Of a DNA stretch of 64,000 nucleotides, positions 7,874-21,368 are shown one piece after another (positions within the stretch are counted from its first letter, which is position 1; every line of letters begins with the position of its first letter). The stretch covers positions 5,890,001 through 5,954,000 of the forward strand of contig NZ_CP048405.1 in NCBI RefSeq assembly GCF_014084125.1, given 5' to 3'. This stretch comes from Streptacidiphilus sp. PB12-B1b. GTDB taxonomy: Bacteria > Actinomycetota > Actinomycetes > Streptomycetales > Streptomycetaceae. A program made the position numbers and the translations under genes. The notes under the pieces were generated by a model. It had not been told where the DNA came from. It searched no databases and worked only from the letters and a program-made list of their open reading frames with translations.

Positions 7874-7878
7874 CCGCC

Positions 7879-8877
7879 GTGCGCAGCGCACCGGCCCTGG
7901 GCGTCGCGGCGGGATACGCCGCCGACGCCGCCTTCGGCGACCCCCGGCGCGGGCACCCGGTGGCCGGGTTCGGCCGGGCGGCCGGGGCGCTGGAGCGACG
8001 GCTGTGGCGTGACCACCGGGCGGTCGGCGCGGCCTTCACCGCCCTGTGCGTCGGGACGGTCGCGGCCGGGGCGATCGCCGCCGAGCGCGCGGTGCGCGGG
8101 CCCTCGGGCGGCGGCTCCTCCGTCCGTTCCCCGGGCCTGGCGTCGGCGGGCCGGATGCTGCTGGCCGGGGCGGCGACCTGGACCGTGCTCGGCGGCGCGT
8201 CGCTGGTCCGCGAGGCGCGGACGATCGGCGGCTCGCTGCACGCCGGGGACCTGCCCGCCGCCCGCGCGCGGCTGCCGTACCTGTGCGGGCGCGACCCGCG
8301 CGGGCTGACGGAGCAGCAGATCGCCCGCGCGGTGGTGGAGTCCGTCGCCGAGAACACCGCCGACGCCGTGGTCAACGCCCTGGTCTGGGGCGCGCTGGCG
8401 GGCACGCCGGGGCTGCTGGCCTTCCGGGCGGTGAACACCCTGGACGCCATGGTCGGCCACCGCTCGCCGCGCTACCTGCGCTTCGGCTGGGCCTCGGCCC
8501 GGCTGGACGACGTCGCGGGCTGGCCCGGCGCCCGGCTGACCGCGCTGCTGACCGTCGCCGCCGCCGGTCCCGGGCGGCGCGCGGAGACCTGGCGGGTCTG
8601 GCGGCGCGACGCCTCGGCCCACCCCAGCCCCAACGCCGGCCAGGCCGAGGCGGCCTTCGCGGGCGCACTCGGCGTCCGCCTCGGCGGGACGCTGGCGTAC
8701 GGGACCAGGACCGAGCACCGGCCGGTGCTGGCGGCCGAGTGCCGTCCGGTGGCGGTCGGCGACATCGAACGGGCGTGCGTGCTGTCGCGCCGGGTGGGGC
8801 TGCTGGCCGTCGGCGCGGCGGTCGCGGCGGTCCTGCTCCGGGAACGCCTCGGCGGACGTGGGAGGGAACGGCGTTGA
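7879..8877 (+). CDS. cobD: Adenosylcobinamide-phosphate synthase (CobD/CbiB)
   Basis: 332 aa, typical for the family. This membrane enzyme attaches the aminopropanol (phosphate) arm to adenosylcobyric acid. Family motifs: [17 protein letters not shown] near the N-terminus, [17 protein letters not shown] in the centre, then [19 protein letters not shown] and [14 protein letters not shown]. Hydrophobic Ala/Leu/Val stretches are the expected membrane helices. The start is uncertain: GTG 7879 is the first ordinary start codon after the leader ORF, while an in-frame CTG at 7870 would overlap the leader stop. Neither has its own Shine-Dalgarno, so expression probably depends on ribosomes that translated the leader. 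Confidence 0.93.
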   Translation: MRSAPALGVAAGYAADAAFGDPRRGHPVAGFGRAAGALERRLWRDHRAVGAAFTALCVGTVAAGAIAAERAVRGPSGGGSSVRSPGLASAGRMLLAGAATWTVLGGASLVREARTIGGSLHAGDLPAARARLPYLCGRDPRGLTEQQIARAVVESVAENTADAVVNALVWGALAGTPGLLAFRAVNTLDAMVGHRSPRYLRFGWASARLDDVAGWPGARLTALLTVAAAGPGRRAETWRVWRRDASAHPSPNAGQAEAAFAGALGVRLGGTLAYGTRTEHRPVLAAECRPVAVGDIERACVLSRRVGLLAVGAAVAAVLLRERLGGRGRERR

Positions 8878-10370
8878 CGGGTGCACTGCTGGTCGCGGGG
8901 ACGACCTCGGACGCGGGCAAGAGCGTGGTCACCGCGGGCATCTGCCGTTGGCTGGCCCGCACCGGCGTCTCGGTCGCGCCGTTCAAGGCGCAGAACATGT
9001 CGCTCAACTCCTTCGTCACCGCCGACGGCGCGGAGATCGGCCGGGCCCAGGCCATGCAGGCGGCGGCCGCCGGGATCGAGCCGGAGGCGGCGATGAACCC
9101 GGTGCTGCTCAAGCCCGGCTCGGACAGCCGCAGCCAGGTCGTGGTGCTGGGCCGCCCGGTGGCCGAGGTCGGCGCGCTCGACTACCACCAGCGCAAGCCC
9201 GCGCTGCTGCGGATCGCCCTGGACTGCCTGGCCGACCTGCGCCGCCGCCACGACGTGGTGGTGTGCGAGGGCGCGGGCTCCCCCGCCGAGATCAACCTGC
9301 GCGACCGCGACCTGGCCAACATGGGCCTGGCCACCGCCGCCGGACTGCCGGTGGTGGTCGTCGGCGACATCGACCGGGGCGGGGTGTTCGCCTCCATGTA
9401 CGGGACGCTGGCGCTGCTGTCGGCGGAGGACCAGCGGCACATCGGCGGCTGGATCGTCAACAAGTTCCGCGGCGACGTCCGGCTGCTCCAGCCCGGCCTG
9501 GACATGCTGCTGAAGCTGACCGGGCGCCCCACCGTCGGCGTACTGCCGATGCTGCAGGGCCTGTGGCTGGACGCCGAGGACTCGCTCGACCTGGCCGGGC
9601 TGGTCGACCGGGCCCCGAGCGGCCCCGCCCACGGCGCGGAGGTGCTGCGGGTGTCGGTGGTGCGGCTGCCCCGGCTGTCCAACTTCACCGACGTCGACGC
9701 CCTGGCCCAGGAGCCCGGCGTCCTGGTCCGCTGGGCCACCCGGCCGGAGGAGCTGGCCGACGCCGACCTGGTGGTCCTGCCCGGCAGCCGCGCCACCGTC
9801 GCCGACCTGGCCTGGCTGCGCGAGCGCGGCCTGGACGCGGCCCTGGCCCGGCGGGCCGCGCAGGGACAGCCGCTGCTCGGCGTCTGCGGCGGCTACCAGA
9901 TGCTGGCGCGCGAGGTCGTGGACGAGGTCGAGTCCCGGGCCGGGGCCGTCCCCGGACTCGGACTGCTCCCGGTGCGAGTGGAGTTCGCCCGGGAGAAGAC
10001 CCTGGCCCGCCCGGTCGGCGAGGCGTACGGGCAGACCGTCGCCGGGTACGAGATCCACCACGGGGTGGCCACCGTGGAGGGCGGCGAGCCGTTCCTCGAC
10101 GGCTGCCGCACCGGCGCGGTCTGGGGCACCACCTGGCACGGCGCGCTGGAGAACGACGGCTTCCGCCGGGCCTTCCTGCGGGAGGTCGCCCAGCTGGCCG
10201 GGCGCGCTTTCACCCCCGCGCCGGACACCTGCTTCGCCGCCGCCCGCGAGGACCGGCTGGACCGGCTCGCGGACCTGATCGAGGAGCACGCCGACACGGC
10301 GGCGCTGCTGCGGCTGATCGAGGGCGGCGTGCCGACCGGGCTGCCGTTCGTACCGCCGGGCGCACCGTGA
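8874..10370 (+). CDS. cobQ: Cobyric acid synthase (glutamine-hydrolysing)
   Basis: 498 aa. It amidates side chains b, d, e and g of adenosylcobyrinic acid a,c-diamide. Start is TTG 8874, overlapping the cobD stop (TTGA), with GGAGGG 8-10 nt upstream. The N-terminal dethiobiotin-synthetase-like ATPase domain begins [18 protein letters not shown] and continues [15 protein letters not shown]. The C-terminal triad-type glutamine amidotransferase domain has [12 protein letters not shown] (nucleophile Cys about residue 338) and a catalytic His in [11 protein letters not shown]. All key residues appear intact. Third cistron behind riboswitch 1, counting the leader ORF. Confidence 0.96.
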   Translation: MTGALLVAGTTSDAGKSVVTAGICRWLARTGVSVAPFKAQNMSLNSFVTADGAEIGRAQAMQAAAAGIEPEAAMNPVLLKPGSDSRSQVVVLGRPVAEVGALDYHQRKPALLRIALDCLADLRRRHDVVVCEGAGSPAEINLRDRDLANMGLATAAGLPVVVVGDIDRGGVFASMYGTLALLSAEDQRHIGGWIVNKFRGDVRLLQPGLDMLLKLTGRPTVGVLPMLQGLWLDAEDSLDLAGLVDRAPSGPAHGAEVLRVSVVRLPRLSNFTDVDALAQEPGVLVRWATRPEELADADLVVLPGSRATVADLAWLRERGLDAALARRAAQGQPLLGVCGGYQMLAREVVDEVESRAGAVPGLGLLPVRVEFAREKTLARPVGEAYGQTVAGYEIHHGVATVEGGEPFLDGCRTGAVWGTTWHGALENDGFRRAFLREVAQLAGRAFTPAPDTCFAAAREDRLDRLADLIEEHADTAALLRLIEGGVPTGLPFVPPGAP

Positions 10371-10459
10371 CCGCCCCGCCTCGCACACCCCCGCCCTCTT
10401 CACCCGCTTCACCACCGACGCCGTCCTCACCATCCTCACCACCGACAGGGGAGACCACC

Positions 10460-14160
<3,701 letters not shown>

Positions 14161-14164
<4 letters not shown>

Positions 14165-14211
14165 GCGGGCGACCGACCCCCACCCGTACCGGCCGAGGAG
14201 GCGCACGATGA
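14161..14211 (+). CDS. 16-codon bridge ORF between cobN and chlID
   Basis: ATG 14161 overlaps the cobN TGA (ATGA), and this ORF's own TGA (14209-14211) overlaps the ATG of the chelatase gene in the same way. It encodes MSGRPTPTRTGRGGAR. Its 3' part contains GAGGAGG, the Shine-Dalgarno for the next gene. Ribosomes could be handed from cobN to chlID through it without intergenic scanning. Coincidence is possible in such a short stretch, and no peptide function is implied. Confidence 0.35.
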
Positions 14212-16280
14212 GCAACCGCTATCCCTTCACCGCCGTCGTCGGCATGGACGACCTGCGGCTCGCGCTGCTGATCAACGCCGTCTCCCCGGCCGTCGGCGGG
14301 GTGCTGGTGCGCGGCGAGAAGGGCACCGCCAAGTCCACCGCCGTCCGCGCCCTGGCCGGGCTGCTGCCGCCGCTCGCGGTGGTCGACGGCTGCCGGTTCG
14401 CCTGCGACCCGGCCGCGCCCGACCCGCAGTGCCCGGACGGCCCGCACGAACCCGCGAGCGGCGCCTCCGGGCCCGGCGGCGTGCGGCCGACCCGGCTGGT
14501 GGAGCTGCCGGTCGGGGTCTCCGAGGACCGGATCGTCGGCTCGCTGGACCTGGAGCGGGCGCTGGCCGAGGGCGTGAAGGCGTACGAGCCGGGGCTGCTC
14601 GCCGCAGCCCACCGGGGCGTGCTCTACATCGACGAGGTCAACCTGCTCGGCGACCACCTGGTCGACCTGCTGCTGGACGCCGCCGCGATGGGCCGCTCCT
14701 ACGTCGAGCGCGAGGGCGTGTCGGTGCGGCACGCGGCCCGCTTCCTGCTGGTCGGGACGATGAACCCGGAGGAGGGCGAGCTGCGGCCGCAGCTGCTCGA
14801 CCGGTTCGGGCTGACCGTGGAGATCGCCGCGACCCGCGAGCCCGAGCAGCGCGCCGAGGTGGTGCGGCGGCGGCTGGCTTACGACGCCGACCCGGAGGGC
14901 TTCGCCGCCCGCTGGGCCGAGGAGGAGCGCGCGCTTGCCCAGCGCATCGTGGTCGCACAGGAGTTGCTGCCGCAGGTGGTGCTCGGCGATGTGGCGCTGC
15001 GTCAGATCACGGCCACCTGCGCCGCGTTCGAGGTGGACGGGCTGCGCGCGGACATCGTGATGGCGCGCACCGCGGTCGCGCTGGCGGCCTGGGCGGGCCG
15101 GACGACGGTGCTGGCCGAGGACGTCCGCACCGCGGCCAAGCTGGCGCTGCCGCACCGGCGCCGGCGCAACCCCTTCGACGCACCGGGGTTGGACGAGGAG
15201 AAGCTGGAGCAGGCCCTGGAGCAGTCGGCCGGCCAGGACCCGGACGACACCGACCCGGACACCGACCCGGACGGCCCGCCCGACGGCGGCGGCCCCCAGG
15301 GCGGCCCGGACAGCGGCGGCCCGCAGGACGGCCGCCAGGACGGCTCCGGCCCGGACGCACCCGCCGATCCGGGCAGCAGCAAGGAAACTGACGCCACGTC
15401 GGAGAAGAAGCAGCCCGGCAACGGCAGCAGCGGCGACGCCCCGGCCGCACCGGCCGCCGAGCCCTACCGCACCCGGCTGTACCAGGTGCCCGGCACCGGC
15501 GAGGGCGCGGCCGGCCGCCGCTCGCGGGCCCGCACCGACGCGGGCGGCCACACCATCCGGGCCGCCCGCCCCACCGGCGCGCTGCAACGGCTGCACCTGG
15601 TGGCCACGCTCACCGCCGCCGCCCCGCACCAGCTGGCCCGCGGGCGCGACGGCCGAGCGCTGCGGCTGCGCCGGGACGACTTCCGGGAGCAGGTGCGCGA
15701 GGGCCGGGAGTCCAACCTGGTGCTGTTCGTGGTGGACGCCTCCGGGTCGATGGCGGCGCGGCAGCGGATGTCCGCCGTCAAGGGCGCGGTGCTGTCGCTG
15801 CTGATGGACGCCTACCAGCGGCGCGACAAGATCGGCCTGATCACCTTCCGCGGCGCCGAGGCCACCCTGGCGCTGCCGCCGACCTCCTCGGTGGAGGTCG
15901 GCGCGGCCCGGCTGGAGCAGCTGCCCACCGGCGGCCGTACGCCGCTGGCGGCCGGTCTGCTGCGCGCCCACGAGACGCTGCGGCTGGAGCGGCTGCGCGA
16001 TCCGCGCCGCCGCGCGCTGCTGGTGGTGGTCACCGACGGCCGGGCCACCGGCCGCCCGCAGGCGGGCGGCAGTGCGCTGGCGGACGCCCGGCGGGCGGCA
16101 CAGCTGCTGGCCGCGCAGGGCACCGCGGCGATCGTGGTGGACTGCGAGAGCGGTCCGGTGCGGCTCGGCCTGGCCGCCGAACTGGCCGGGCACCTCGGCG
16201 GAACGGCGGTCCGGCTGGACGAGCTGGCCGCCGACAGCGTCACCCGACTCGTACAGACCATCCGGAAGGAGGCGGCGTAG
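14208..16280 (+). CDS. Cobalt chelatase ChlI-ChlD fusion (AAA+ plus VWA)
   Basis: 690 aa. The N-terminal AAA+ domain has Walker A GEKGTAKST (residues ~36-44) and Walker B VLYIDEVNLL (~138-147), followed by LVGTMNPEEGELRPQLLDRFG. A linker of about 85 residues, rich in Asp, Pro, Gly and Gln (~335-420), leads to a C-terminal von Willebrand A domain with MIDAS motif FVVDASGSMAARQRMS (~508-520). This is the fused subunit that actinobacteria and some others use with CobN in place of CobS and CobT; it hydrolyses ATP to drive metal insertion. The ATG at 14208 has GAGGAGG upstream. Confidence 0.95.
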   Translation: MSNRYPFTAVVGMDDLRLALLINAVSPAVGGVLVRGEKGTAKSTAVRALAGLLPPLAVVDGCRFACDPAAPDPQCPDGPHEPASGASGPGGVRPTRLVELPVGVSEDRIVGSLDLERALAEGVKAYEPGLLAAAHRGVLYIDEVNLLGDHLVDLLLDAAAMGRSYVEREGVSVRHAARFLLVGTMNPEEGELRPQLLDRFGLTVEIAATREPEQRAEVVRRRLAYDADPEGFAARWAEEERALAQRIVVAQELLPQVVLGDVALRQITATCAAFEVDGLRADIVMARTAVALAAWAGRTTVLAEDVRTAAKLALPHRRRRNPFDAPGLDEEKLEQALEQSAGQDPDDTDPDTDPDGPPDGGGPQGGPDSGGPQDGRQDGSGPDAPADPGSSKETDATSEKKQPGNGSSGDAPAAPAAEPYRTRLYQVPGTGEGAAGRRSRARTDAGGHTIRAARPTGALQRLHLVATLTAAAPHQLARGRDGRALRLRRDDFREQVREGRESNLVLFVVDASGSMAARQRMSAVKGAVLSLLMDAYQRRDKIGLITFRGAEATLALPPTSSVEVGAARLEQLPTGGRTPLAAGLLRAHETLRLERLRDPRRRALLVVVTDGRATGRPQAGGSALADARRAAQLLAAQGTAAIVVDCESGPVRLGLAAELAGHLGGTAVRLDELAADSVTRLVQTIRKEAA

Positions 16281-16282
16281 CC

Positions 16283-16879
16283 ATGCCGCAGGGACAGCCG
16301 ACCACCGTACCCGAGGACGGACTGACGACCCGTCAGCGCCGTACCCTGCCCATCCTGGCCGTGCACACCGGTCCGGGGAAGGGCAAGTCGACGGCCGCCT
16401 TCGGGCTGGCCCTGCGGGCCTGGAACCAGGGCTGGCCGATCGGGGTGTTCCAGTTCGTCAAGTCCGCCAAGTGGAAGGTCGGCGAGGAGAACGCGCTGCG
16501 GGTGCTGGGCGCCAGCGGCGAGGGCGGCCCGGTGGCCTGGCACAAGATGGGCGAGGGCTGGTCCTGGGTGCAGCGCACCATCGCCGACAGCGAGGAGGCC
16601 GCCCGCGAGGGCTGGGAGCAGGTCAAGCGCGACCTCGCGGCGGAGACCTACCGGCTGTACGTGCTGGACGAGTTCACCTATCCGCTGCACTGGGGCTGGA
16701 TCGACACCGCCGAGGTGCTGGCCGTGCTGCGGGACCGCCCGGGCAACCAGCACGTCGTCATCACCGGCCGCAACGCGCCGCAGGCGCTGCTGGACGAGGC
16801 GGACCTGGTGACCGAGATGACCAAGGTCAAGCACCCGATGGACGCCGGCCGCAAGGGCCAGCGCGGCATCGAGTGGTGA
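16283..16879 (+). CDS. cobO: Cob(I)yrinic acid a,c-diamide adenosyltransferase
   Basis: 198 aa, family length. CobO/BtuR enzymes transfer the adenosyl group of ATP to Co(I) corrinoids. The P-loop is VHTGPGKGKSTAAFGLALRA; LYVLDEFTYPLHWGWID contains the conserved Asp-Glu region, and VVITGRNAPQALLDEADLVTEM the C-terminal signature ahead of KHPMDAGRKGQRGIEW. Two nt separate it from the chelatase stop, and AAGGAGG about 12 nt upstream supports ATG 16283. Confidence 0.96.
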   Translation: MPQGQPTTVPEDGLTTRQRRTLPILAVHTGPGKGKSTAAFGLALRAWNQGWPIGVFQFVKSAKWKVGEENALRVLGASGEGGPVAWHKMGEGWSWVQRTIADSEEAAREGWEQVKRDLAAETYRLYVLDEFTYPLHWGWIDTAEVLAVLRDRPGNQHVVITGRNAPQALLDEADLVTEMTKVKHPMDAGRKGQRGIEW

Positions 16880-18279
16880 CGGCCGGGGCCGTGCCCAGGA
16901 TCGTCCTGGCCGCGCCCGCCTCCGGCAGCGGGAAGACGACCGTCGCCACCGGGCTGATGGCCGCGCTGACCGGGCGCGGGCTGCGGGTGTCGCCGCACAA
17001 GGTGGGGCCGGACTACATCGACCCCGGCTACCACGCGCTGGCCGCCGGGCGGCCGGGGCGCAACCTGGACGCGTTCCTCGCCGGGCCCGAACGGCTGGCG
17101 CCGCTGCTGCTGCACGGCTCGGCCGGGGCGGACGTGGCCGTGGTCGAGGGCGTGATGGGGATGTTCGACGGCGCGGCCGGGCGGGGCGAGTTCGCCTCGA
17201 CCGCGCACGTGGCCAAGGTGCTGCGGGCGCCGGTGGTGCTGGTGGTGGACGCCTCCTCGCAGAGCCGCTCGGTGGCGGCGCTGGTGCACGGCTTCGCCTC
17301 CTGGGATCCGCAGGTGCGGCTGGGCGGGGTGATCCTCAACCGGGTGGCCTCGGACCGGCATGAGCAACTGCTGCGCGAGGCGCTGGAGGAGGGCGGCGGC
17401 GTACCGGTGCTGGGAGCGGTGCGGCGCAGCGCCGAGGCGGCCACCCCCAGCCGCCATCTGGGCCTGGTCCCGGCGGCGGAGCGGGACGCCGAGGCGGTGC
17501 GGGCGGTGCGGGACATGGGCGCCCTGGTGGGGGCGGGCGTGGATCTGGACGCGGTGCTGGCCCTGGCCCGCTCCGCGCCGCCGCTGCCGGACCGGCCGTG
17601 GAGCGCGGAGGCGGAGATCGCCGCGCTGGGCGGGCCGGTGCCGGGCCGCCCGGTGGTGGCGCTGGCGGCGGGCGCGGCCTTCTCCTTCTCGTACGCGGAG
17701 AACGCCGAGCTGCTGGCGGCGGCCGGCGCCGAGGTGGCGCCGTTCGACCCGCTGCGGGACGAGCGGCTGCCCGAGGGGGCGCGCGGCCTGGTGATCGGCG
17801 GCGGCTTCCCCGAGGTGTACGCGGCGCAGCTGTCGGCCAATGCGCCGCTGCGCGCCGAGGTGGCGGCGCTGGCCGCCTCCGGCGCGCCGCTGGCGGCCGA
17901 GTGCGCCGGGCTGCTGTACCTGGGGCGGTCGCTGGACGGGCAGCCGATGTGCGGGGTGCTGGCGGCGGACTCCCGGATGAGCGGGCGGCTGACGCTGGGC
18001 TACCGCGAGGCGGTGGCGCTGTCGGACAGTCCGCTGGCCGCCGCCGGAACCCGGGTGCACGGCCACGAGTTCCACCGGACGGTCTGCGAGCCGTCGGCGG
18101 GGGCGGCCCCGGCCTGGGGCTGGCGTGCGGCGGACGGGCCGCGCACCGAGGGCTTCACCGGCGCCTCGGTGCACGCCTCCTACCTGCACCTGCACTGGTC
18201 GGGCGCGCCGGAGCTGCCGCTGCGCCTGGTCCGGCACGCCGCCGCGAGCGCCAACTCTGCTCGCCGCCAAGGGGGATGA
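16876..18279 (+). CDS. cobB: Cobyrinic acid / hydrogenobyrinic acid a,c-diamide synthase
   Basis: 467 aa. It amidates carboxylates a and c with glutamine and ATP. GTG 16876 overlaps the cobO stop (GTGA). The N-terminal ATPase motif is APASGSGKTTVATGLM, then HKVGPDYIDPGYH and VEGVMGMFDG, the CbiA/CobB signature. The C-terminal amidotransferase carries GGGFPEVYAAQLSAN and the nucleophile Cys in LAAECAGLLYLG (about residue 342), with GHEFHRTV and ASYLHLHW further on. It is the last gene of this operon half. The next 197 nt hold no gene. Confidence 0.96.
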   Translation: MTAGAVPRIVLAAPASGSGKTTVATGLMAALTGRGLRVSPHKVGPDYIDPGYHALAAGRPGRNLDAFLAGPERLAPLLLHGSAGADVAVVEGVMGMFDGAAGRGEFASTAHVAKVLRAPVVLVVDASSQSRSVAALVHGFASWDPQVRLGGVILNRVASDRHEQLLREALEEGGGVPVLGAVRRSAEAATPSRHLGLVPAAERDAEAVRAVRDMGALVGAGVDLDAVLALARSAPPLPDRPWSAEAEIAALGGPVPGRPVVALAAGAAFSFSYAENAELLAAAGAEVAPFDPLRDERLPEGARGLVIGGGFPEVYAAQLSANAPLRAEVAALAASGAPLAAECAGLLYLGRSLDGQPMCGVLAADSRMSGRLTLGYREAVALSDSPLAAAGTRVHGHEFHRTVCEPSAGAAPAWGWRAADGPRTEGFTGASVHASYLHLHWSGAPELPLRLVRHAAASANSARRQGG

Positions 18280-18476
18280 GCCGGACCCCGGGCCGGGGGC
18301 GCTGACCGGCCGCGTCCGGTCCGGCTGCGGGTTCGCTGGGAATTCGGTGCGCGTCCCTGGTTTACCCATACGATGCACCACCACTATTGCGAGTGGACCA
18401 GGTACGCGTGCCCATCCCGCTCCGTATGCTGTGCTGCGGGGGGGTGGGTTGCCATGCCTATGGGGGGAAACACATA

Positions 18477-21368
18477 GTGCAAGAGATGATGTCCGAGACG
18501 CCCGGGCGCGCGGTCGACCAGTCCGGACCCGACGACCCCACGGGCCGGCTGACGCTGACGGTCGTGGTGTGCGCCTACACGCTCGACCGGTGGGACGACA
18601 TCGTCCAGTCCGTCCAGTCGCTGCGCGACCAGCAGCGCCTCCCGGACCAGATCGTGCTGGTCACCGACCACAACGAGGAGTTGCTGGAACGGGCCGGCCG
18701 GGCCTTCCCGGACGTGGAGGTGATCCCCAGCACCGAGCGGCAGGGCCTCTCCGGCGCGCGCAACACCGGGATCGCCGCCGCCCGCGGGGACGTCGTGGCG
18801 TTCCTGGACGACGACGCCGCCGCCGCGCCGGACTGGGCCGGGAAGATCCTGGCCGGCTACCGGGATCCGAAGGTGATCGGCGTCGGCGGCTGGATAGAGC
18901 CGCAGTGGGAGGCCGGGCGCCCCACCTGGTTCCCCGCCGAGTTCGACTGGGTCGTCGGCTGCACCTACACCGGGCTGCCGCAGACTCCGGCTCCGATAAG
19001 GAACATGATCGGCGCCAACATGTCGCTGCGCCGGGAGGTCTTCGGCGCCGTCGGCGGCTTCAGCCACGACCTCGGCCGCACCGGCACGCTGCCGCTCGGC
19101 TGCGAGGAGACCGAGCTGTGCATCCGCGCCGGACGCCACTACCAGGACGGCGTGATCCTCTACCTGCCCGACGCCGTCGTCCGCCACCACGTCGGGGCGG
19201 CCCGCGGCACCTGGCGCTACTTCCTGGACCGCTGCCTGAAGGAGGGCCTCTCCAAGGCCGCGGTCAGCCGGATGACCGGCCCGCAGCTCGCCCTCGCCTC
19301 CGAGCGCGCCTACCTGCGCAGCACCATCCCGCGCGCGGTCGGCCGGGCGCTGCGCCCCGGCGCGGACCGCTACCCGCCGTCGATCCTGCCCGCGCTGGTG
19401 CTCGGGGTGGTGCTGACCGCGCTGGGCTACCTCGCCGGACGCTCCCGGCAGCTGCTCCAGCCCACCGCCGACCACGACGGCGCGGCCGCCGGGGACGACC
19501 CCGACGCGGCCGTCCGACCGGGGCGCACCGCCGTCGGACTGCTGGCGCCGCTGGTCGGCGCGATCGGCCTGTGGGCCTGGTCCCTCCGCCACGTGGACGT
19601 CAGCCACCTGGGCGGCTTCGGGCTGCCCGCGCAACTGCCCTGGAGCTACTGGGTCTCGCTGGTGCTGCTGCTGCTCGGCTTCGTCGGCGCGCTGCGCAGG
19701 CGCGGCCGGCACCCGGTGTGGCCCGCCGCGTACACCGTGGCGCTGCTGGTGGTGCAGCGCGCCACCTCGGCGCTGGTCTACCACACCCTGCTGTACGCCT
19801 GGACCTGGAAGCACATCGACATCATCGACCGGCTGCTCGCCAACGGCGGCCACCTGAACCTCAGCAACCAGCTGGGCGCGATGGCCCCGTACGACCAGTG
19901 GGCCGGCTTCTTCGCCGCCAACACCGCGCTGATCCGGCTGCTCGGCCTGAACACCGCGCTGTCGTACGCCGCCTGGGCGCCGTTCGCCTCCAGCCTGCTG
20001 CTGATCGCCCCGCTGTACCTGATCTTCCGCTGCTTCAGCCGGGACCAACGGCTGGTGTGGACCGCGGTGTGGGTGTTCTTCCTGGGCAACTGGGTCGGCC
20101 AGGACTACTTCTCCCCGCAGGCGTTCGGCTTCTTCCTGTACCTGGGCGTGCTCGCGGTGGTCTTCCGCAAGCTGGCCCGCCCCAGCCCGCCCGGGCTGCT
20201 CTCGGCGCTGGACGCGGGCTACCCGCTCGGGGTGCAGCCGGCCCAGCCGCTGGACCGCCGCAGCCGGCGGCTGTGGATCCTGCTGCTGGTGCCGATCATG
20301 GTCACCATCGCCGCCGCGCACCAGCTCACCCCGGTGATGCTGGCCGTGGGCCTGGCCGCCATCTGCCTCACCCGGCGCTACCGCAACCTGTGGCTGGCCG
20401 CCATCGCCTGCGCCATCCCGGCGCTGTGGGACTTCACCTCCGCGCTGGACTTCTTCAAGCTGCAACTCCCGTCCATGGAGCAGACCTTCGGCAACCTGCT
20501 GGCCAACTCCCAGGCCGGCGCCGGGACGACGCCCACCGGGCCGGGCCCGGTCACCGTCTCCTACCTGGACCGGGGGCTGTCCGGCGTCGTCGGCCTGCTC
20601 GCTGTGGTCGGGCTGCTGCGGCACCCGCCGCTGCGCCGCGCCGGGCTGCCGCTGCTGCTGCTCGGGGTGTCGCCGATACCGATGGCCGTGGCCAACAACT
20701 ACGGCGGCGAGATGATCTTCCGGGTGTTCATGTTCGCCCTGCCCGGGCTGTCCTTCTTCGCCGCCGCCGCGCTCCAGCCCAGCCCGCCCAACGGCCGCAC
20801 CACCTCCTGGGGGCGGCAGGTGACCTTCGCCCCGGTGCAGCGGCTGCGCACCGCCGCGCTGGGCGTGGGCGTGCTCGGGGCGCTGATGGCCGCCTTCTAC
20901 CCCAGCTACTACGGCAAGGACGCGGTCAACTACTTCCCCCCCGGCGAGATCCAGCTGGTGGACCGGCTCTACGCGATCGCGCCGCCCGGCTCGCAGATCA
21001 TCGCGGCCACGCCCAACTTCCCCGACGCCTACCGCAACTACGACAAGTACACGCTGTGGTGGCTCTCCGACAACGACCTGGCCGGGACCGACGAGCTGCT
21101 GGCGGACCCGGCCGGCTTCCTCACCGGGCAGAAACAGACCGGCTGGATCCACCAGCAGAACCCGCGCGCCTACTCCTACGTGATCTTCACCCGGGCCCAG
21201 TTCGCCGACGTCGCCATGGACGGCCTGCTGCCCGCCGGATCGATCCAGCGGATCGAGAGGTCCCTGGACGGCTCCTCCCGCTTCAAGGTGATCCTGCAGA
21301 ACGCCGACGGAATCGTCTACCAGGTCCTGCCGCCCGACGACGGCACCTCCGCAGGGAGCGCCCCATGA
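18477..21368 (+). CDS. GT2 glycosyltransferase fused to a large polytopic membrane domain
   Basis: 963 aa from GTG 18477, preceded by GGGGGG at 18462-18467; nearby ATGs at 18486 and 18489 are alternatives. Residues ~25-290 form a GT-A family-2 transferase: TLTVVVCAYTLDRW, RQGLSGARNTGIAAARGD, FLDDDAAAAPDW (metal-binding DDD) and GCEETELCIRAG (catalytic acid region). From ~300 the protein has roughly ten or more membrane helices, including FFLGNWVGQDYFSPQAFGFF and NNYGGEMIFRVFMFALPG, then an extracytoplasmic-looking tail of ~130 residues. The membrane part resembles GT-C-like or YfhO-like proteins only in layout. It may extend and export, or modify, a lipid-linked glycan (inference). First gene of a three-gene overlapping set. 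Confidence 0.85.
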   Translation: MQEMMSETPGRAVDQSGPDDPTGRLTLTVVVCAYTLDRWDDIVQSVQSLRDQQRLPDQIVLVTDHNEELLERAGRAFPDVEVIPSTERQGLSGARNTGIAAARGDVVAFLDDDAAAAPDWAGKILAGYRDPKVIGVGGWIEPQWEAGRPTWFPAEFDWVVGCTYTGLPQTPAPIRNMIGANMSLRREVFGAVGGFSHDLGRTGTLPLGCEETELCIRAGRHYQDGVILYLPDAVVRHHVGAARGTWRYFLDRCLKEGLSKAAVSRMTGPQLALASERAYLRSTIPRAVGRALRPGADRYPPSILPALVLGVVLTALGYLAGRSRQLLQPTADHDGAAAGDDPDAAVRPGRTAVGLLAPLVGAIGLWAWSLRHVDVSHLGGFGLPAQLPWSYWVSLVLLLLGFVGALRRRGRHPVWPAAYTVALLVVQRATSALVYHTLLYAWTWKHIDIIDRLLANGGHLNLSNQLGAMAPYDQWAGFFAANTALIRLLGLNTALSYAAWAPFASSLLLIAPLYLIFRCFSRDQRLVWTAVWVFFLGNWVGQDYFSPQAFGFFLYLGVLAVVFRKLARPSPPGLLSALDAGYPLGVQPAQPLDRRSRRLWILLLVPIMVTIAAAHQLTPVMLAVGLAAICLTRRYRNLWLAAIACAIPALWDFTSALDFFKLQLPSMEQTFGNLLANSQAGAGTTPTGPGPVTVSYLDRGLSGVVGLLAVVGLLRHPPLRRAGLPLLLLGVSPIPMAVANNYGGEMIFRVFMFALPGLSFFAAAALQPSPPNGRTTSWGRQVTFAPVQRLRTAALGVGVLGALMAAFYPSYYGKDAVNYFPPGEIQLVDRLYAIAPPGSQIIAATPNFPDAYRNYDKYTLWWLSDNDLAGTDELLADPAGFLTGQKQTGWIHQQNPRAYSYVIFTRAQFADVAMDGLLPAGSIQRIERSLDGSSRFKVILQNADGIVYQVLPPDDGTSAGSAP

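Noticed and set aside
8472-10442. Large minus-strand frames opposite cobD, cobQ and cobN
   Set aside because: Typical GC-driven open antisense frames; composition is His/Gln/Arg-rich with no domain, while the plus strand has complete cob enzymes.
18361-18430. Promoter candidates TACGAT and TATGCT ahead of the GT2/membrane fusion
   Set aside because: Both look like -10 boxes, but no -35 hexamer lies at 16-19 nt.
18384-21152. 922-aa minus-strand frame opposite the GT2/membrane fusion
   Set aside because: Antisense shadow; the plus strand has intact GT2 motifs and membrane helices.
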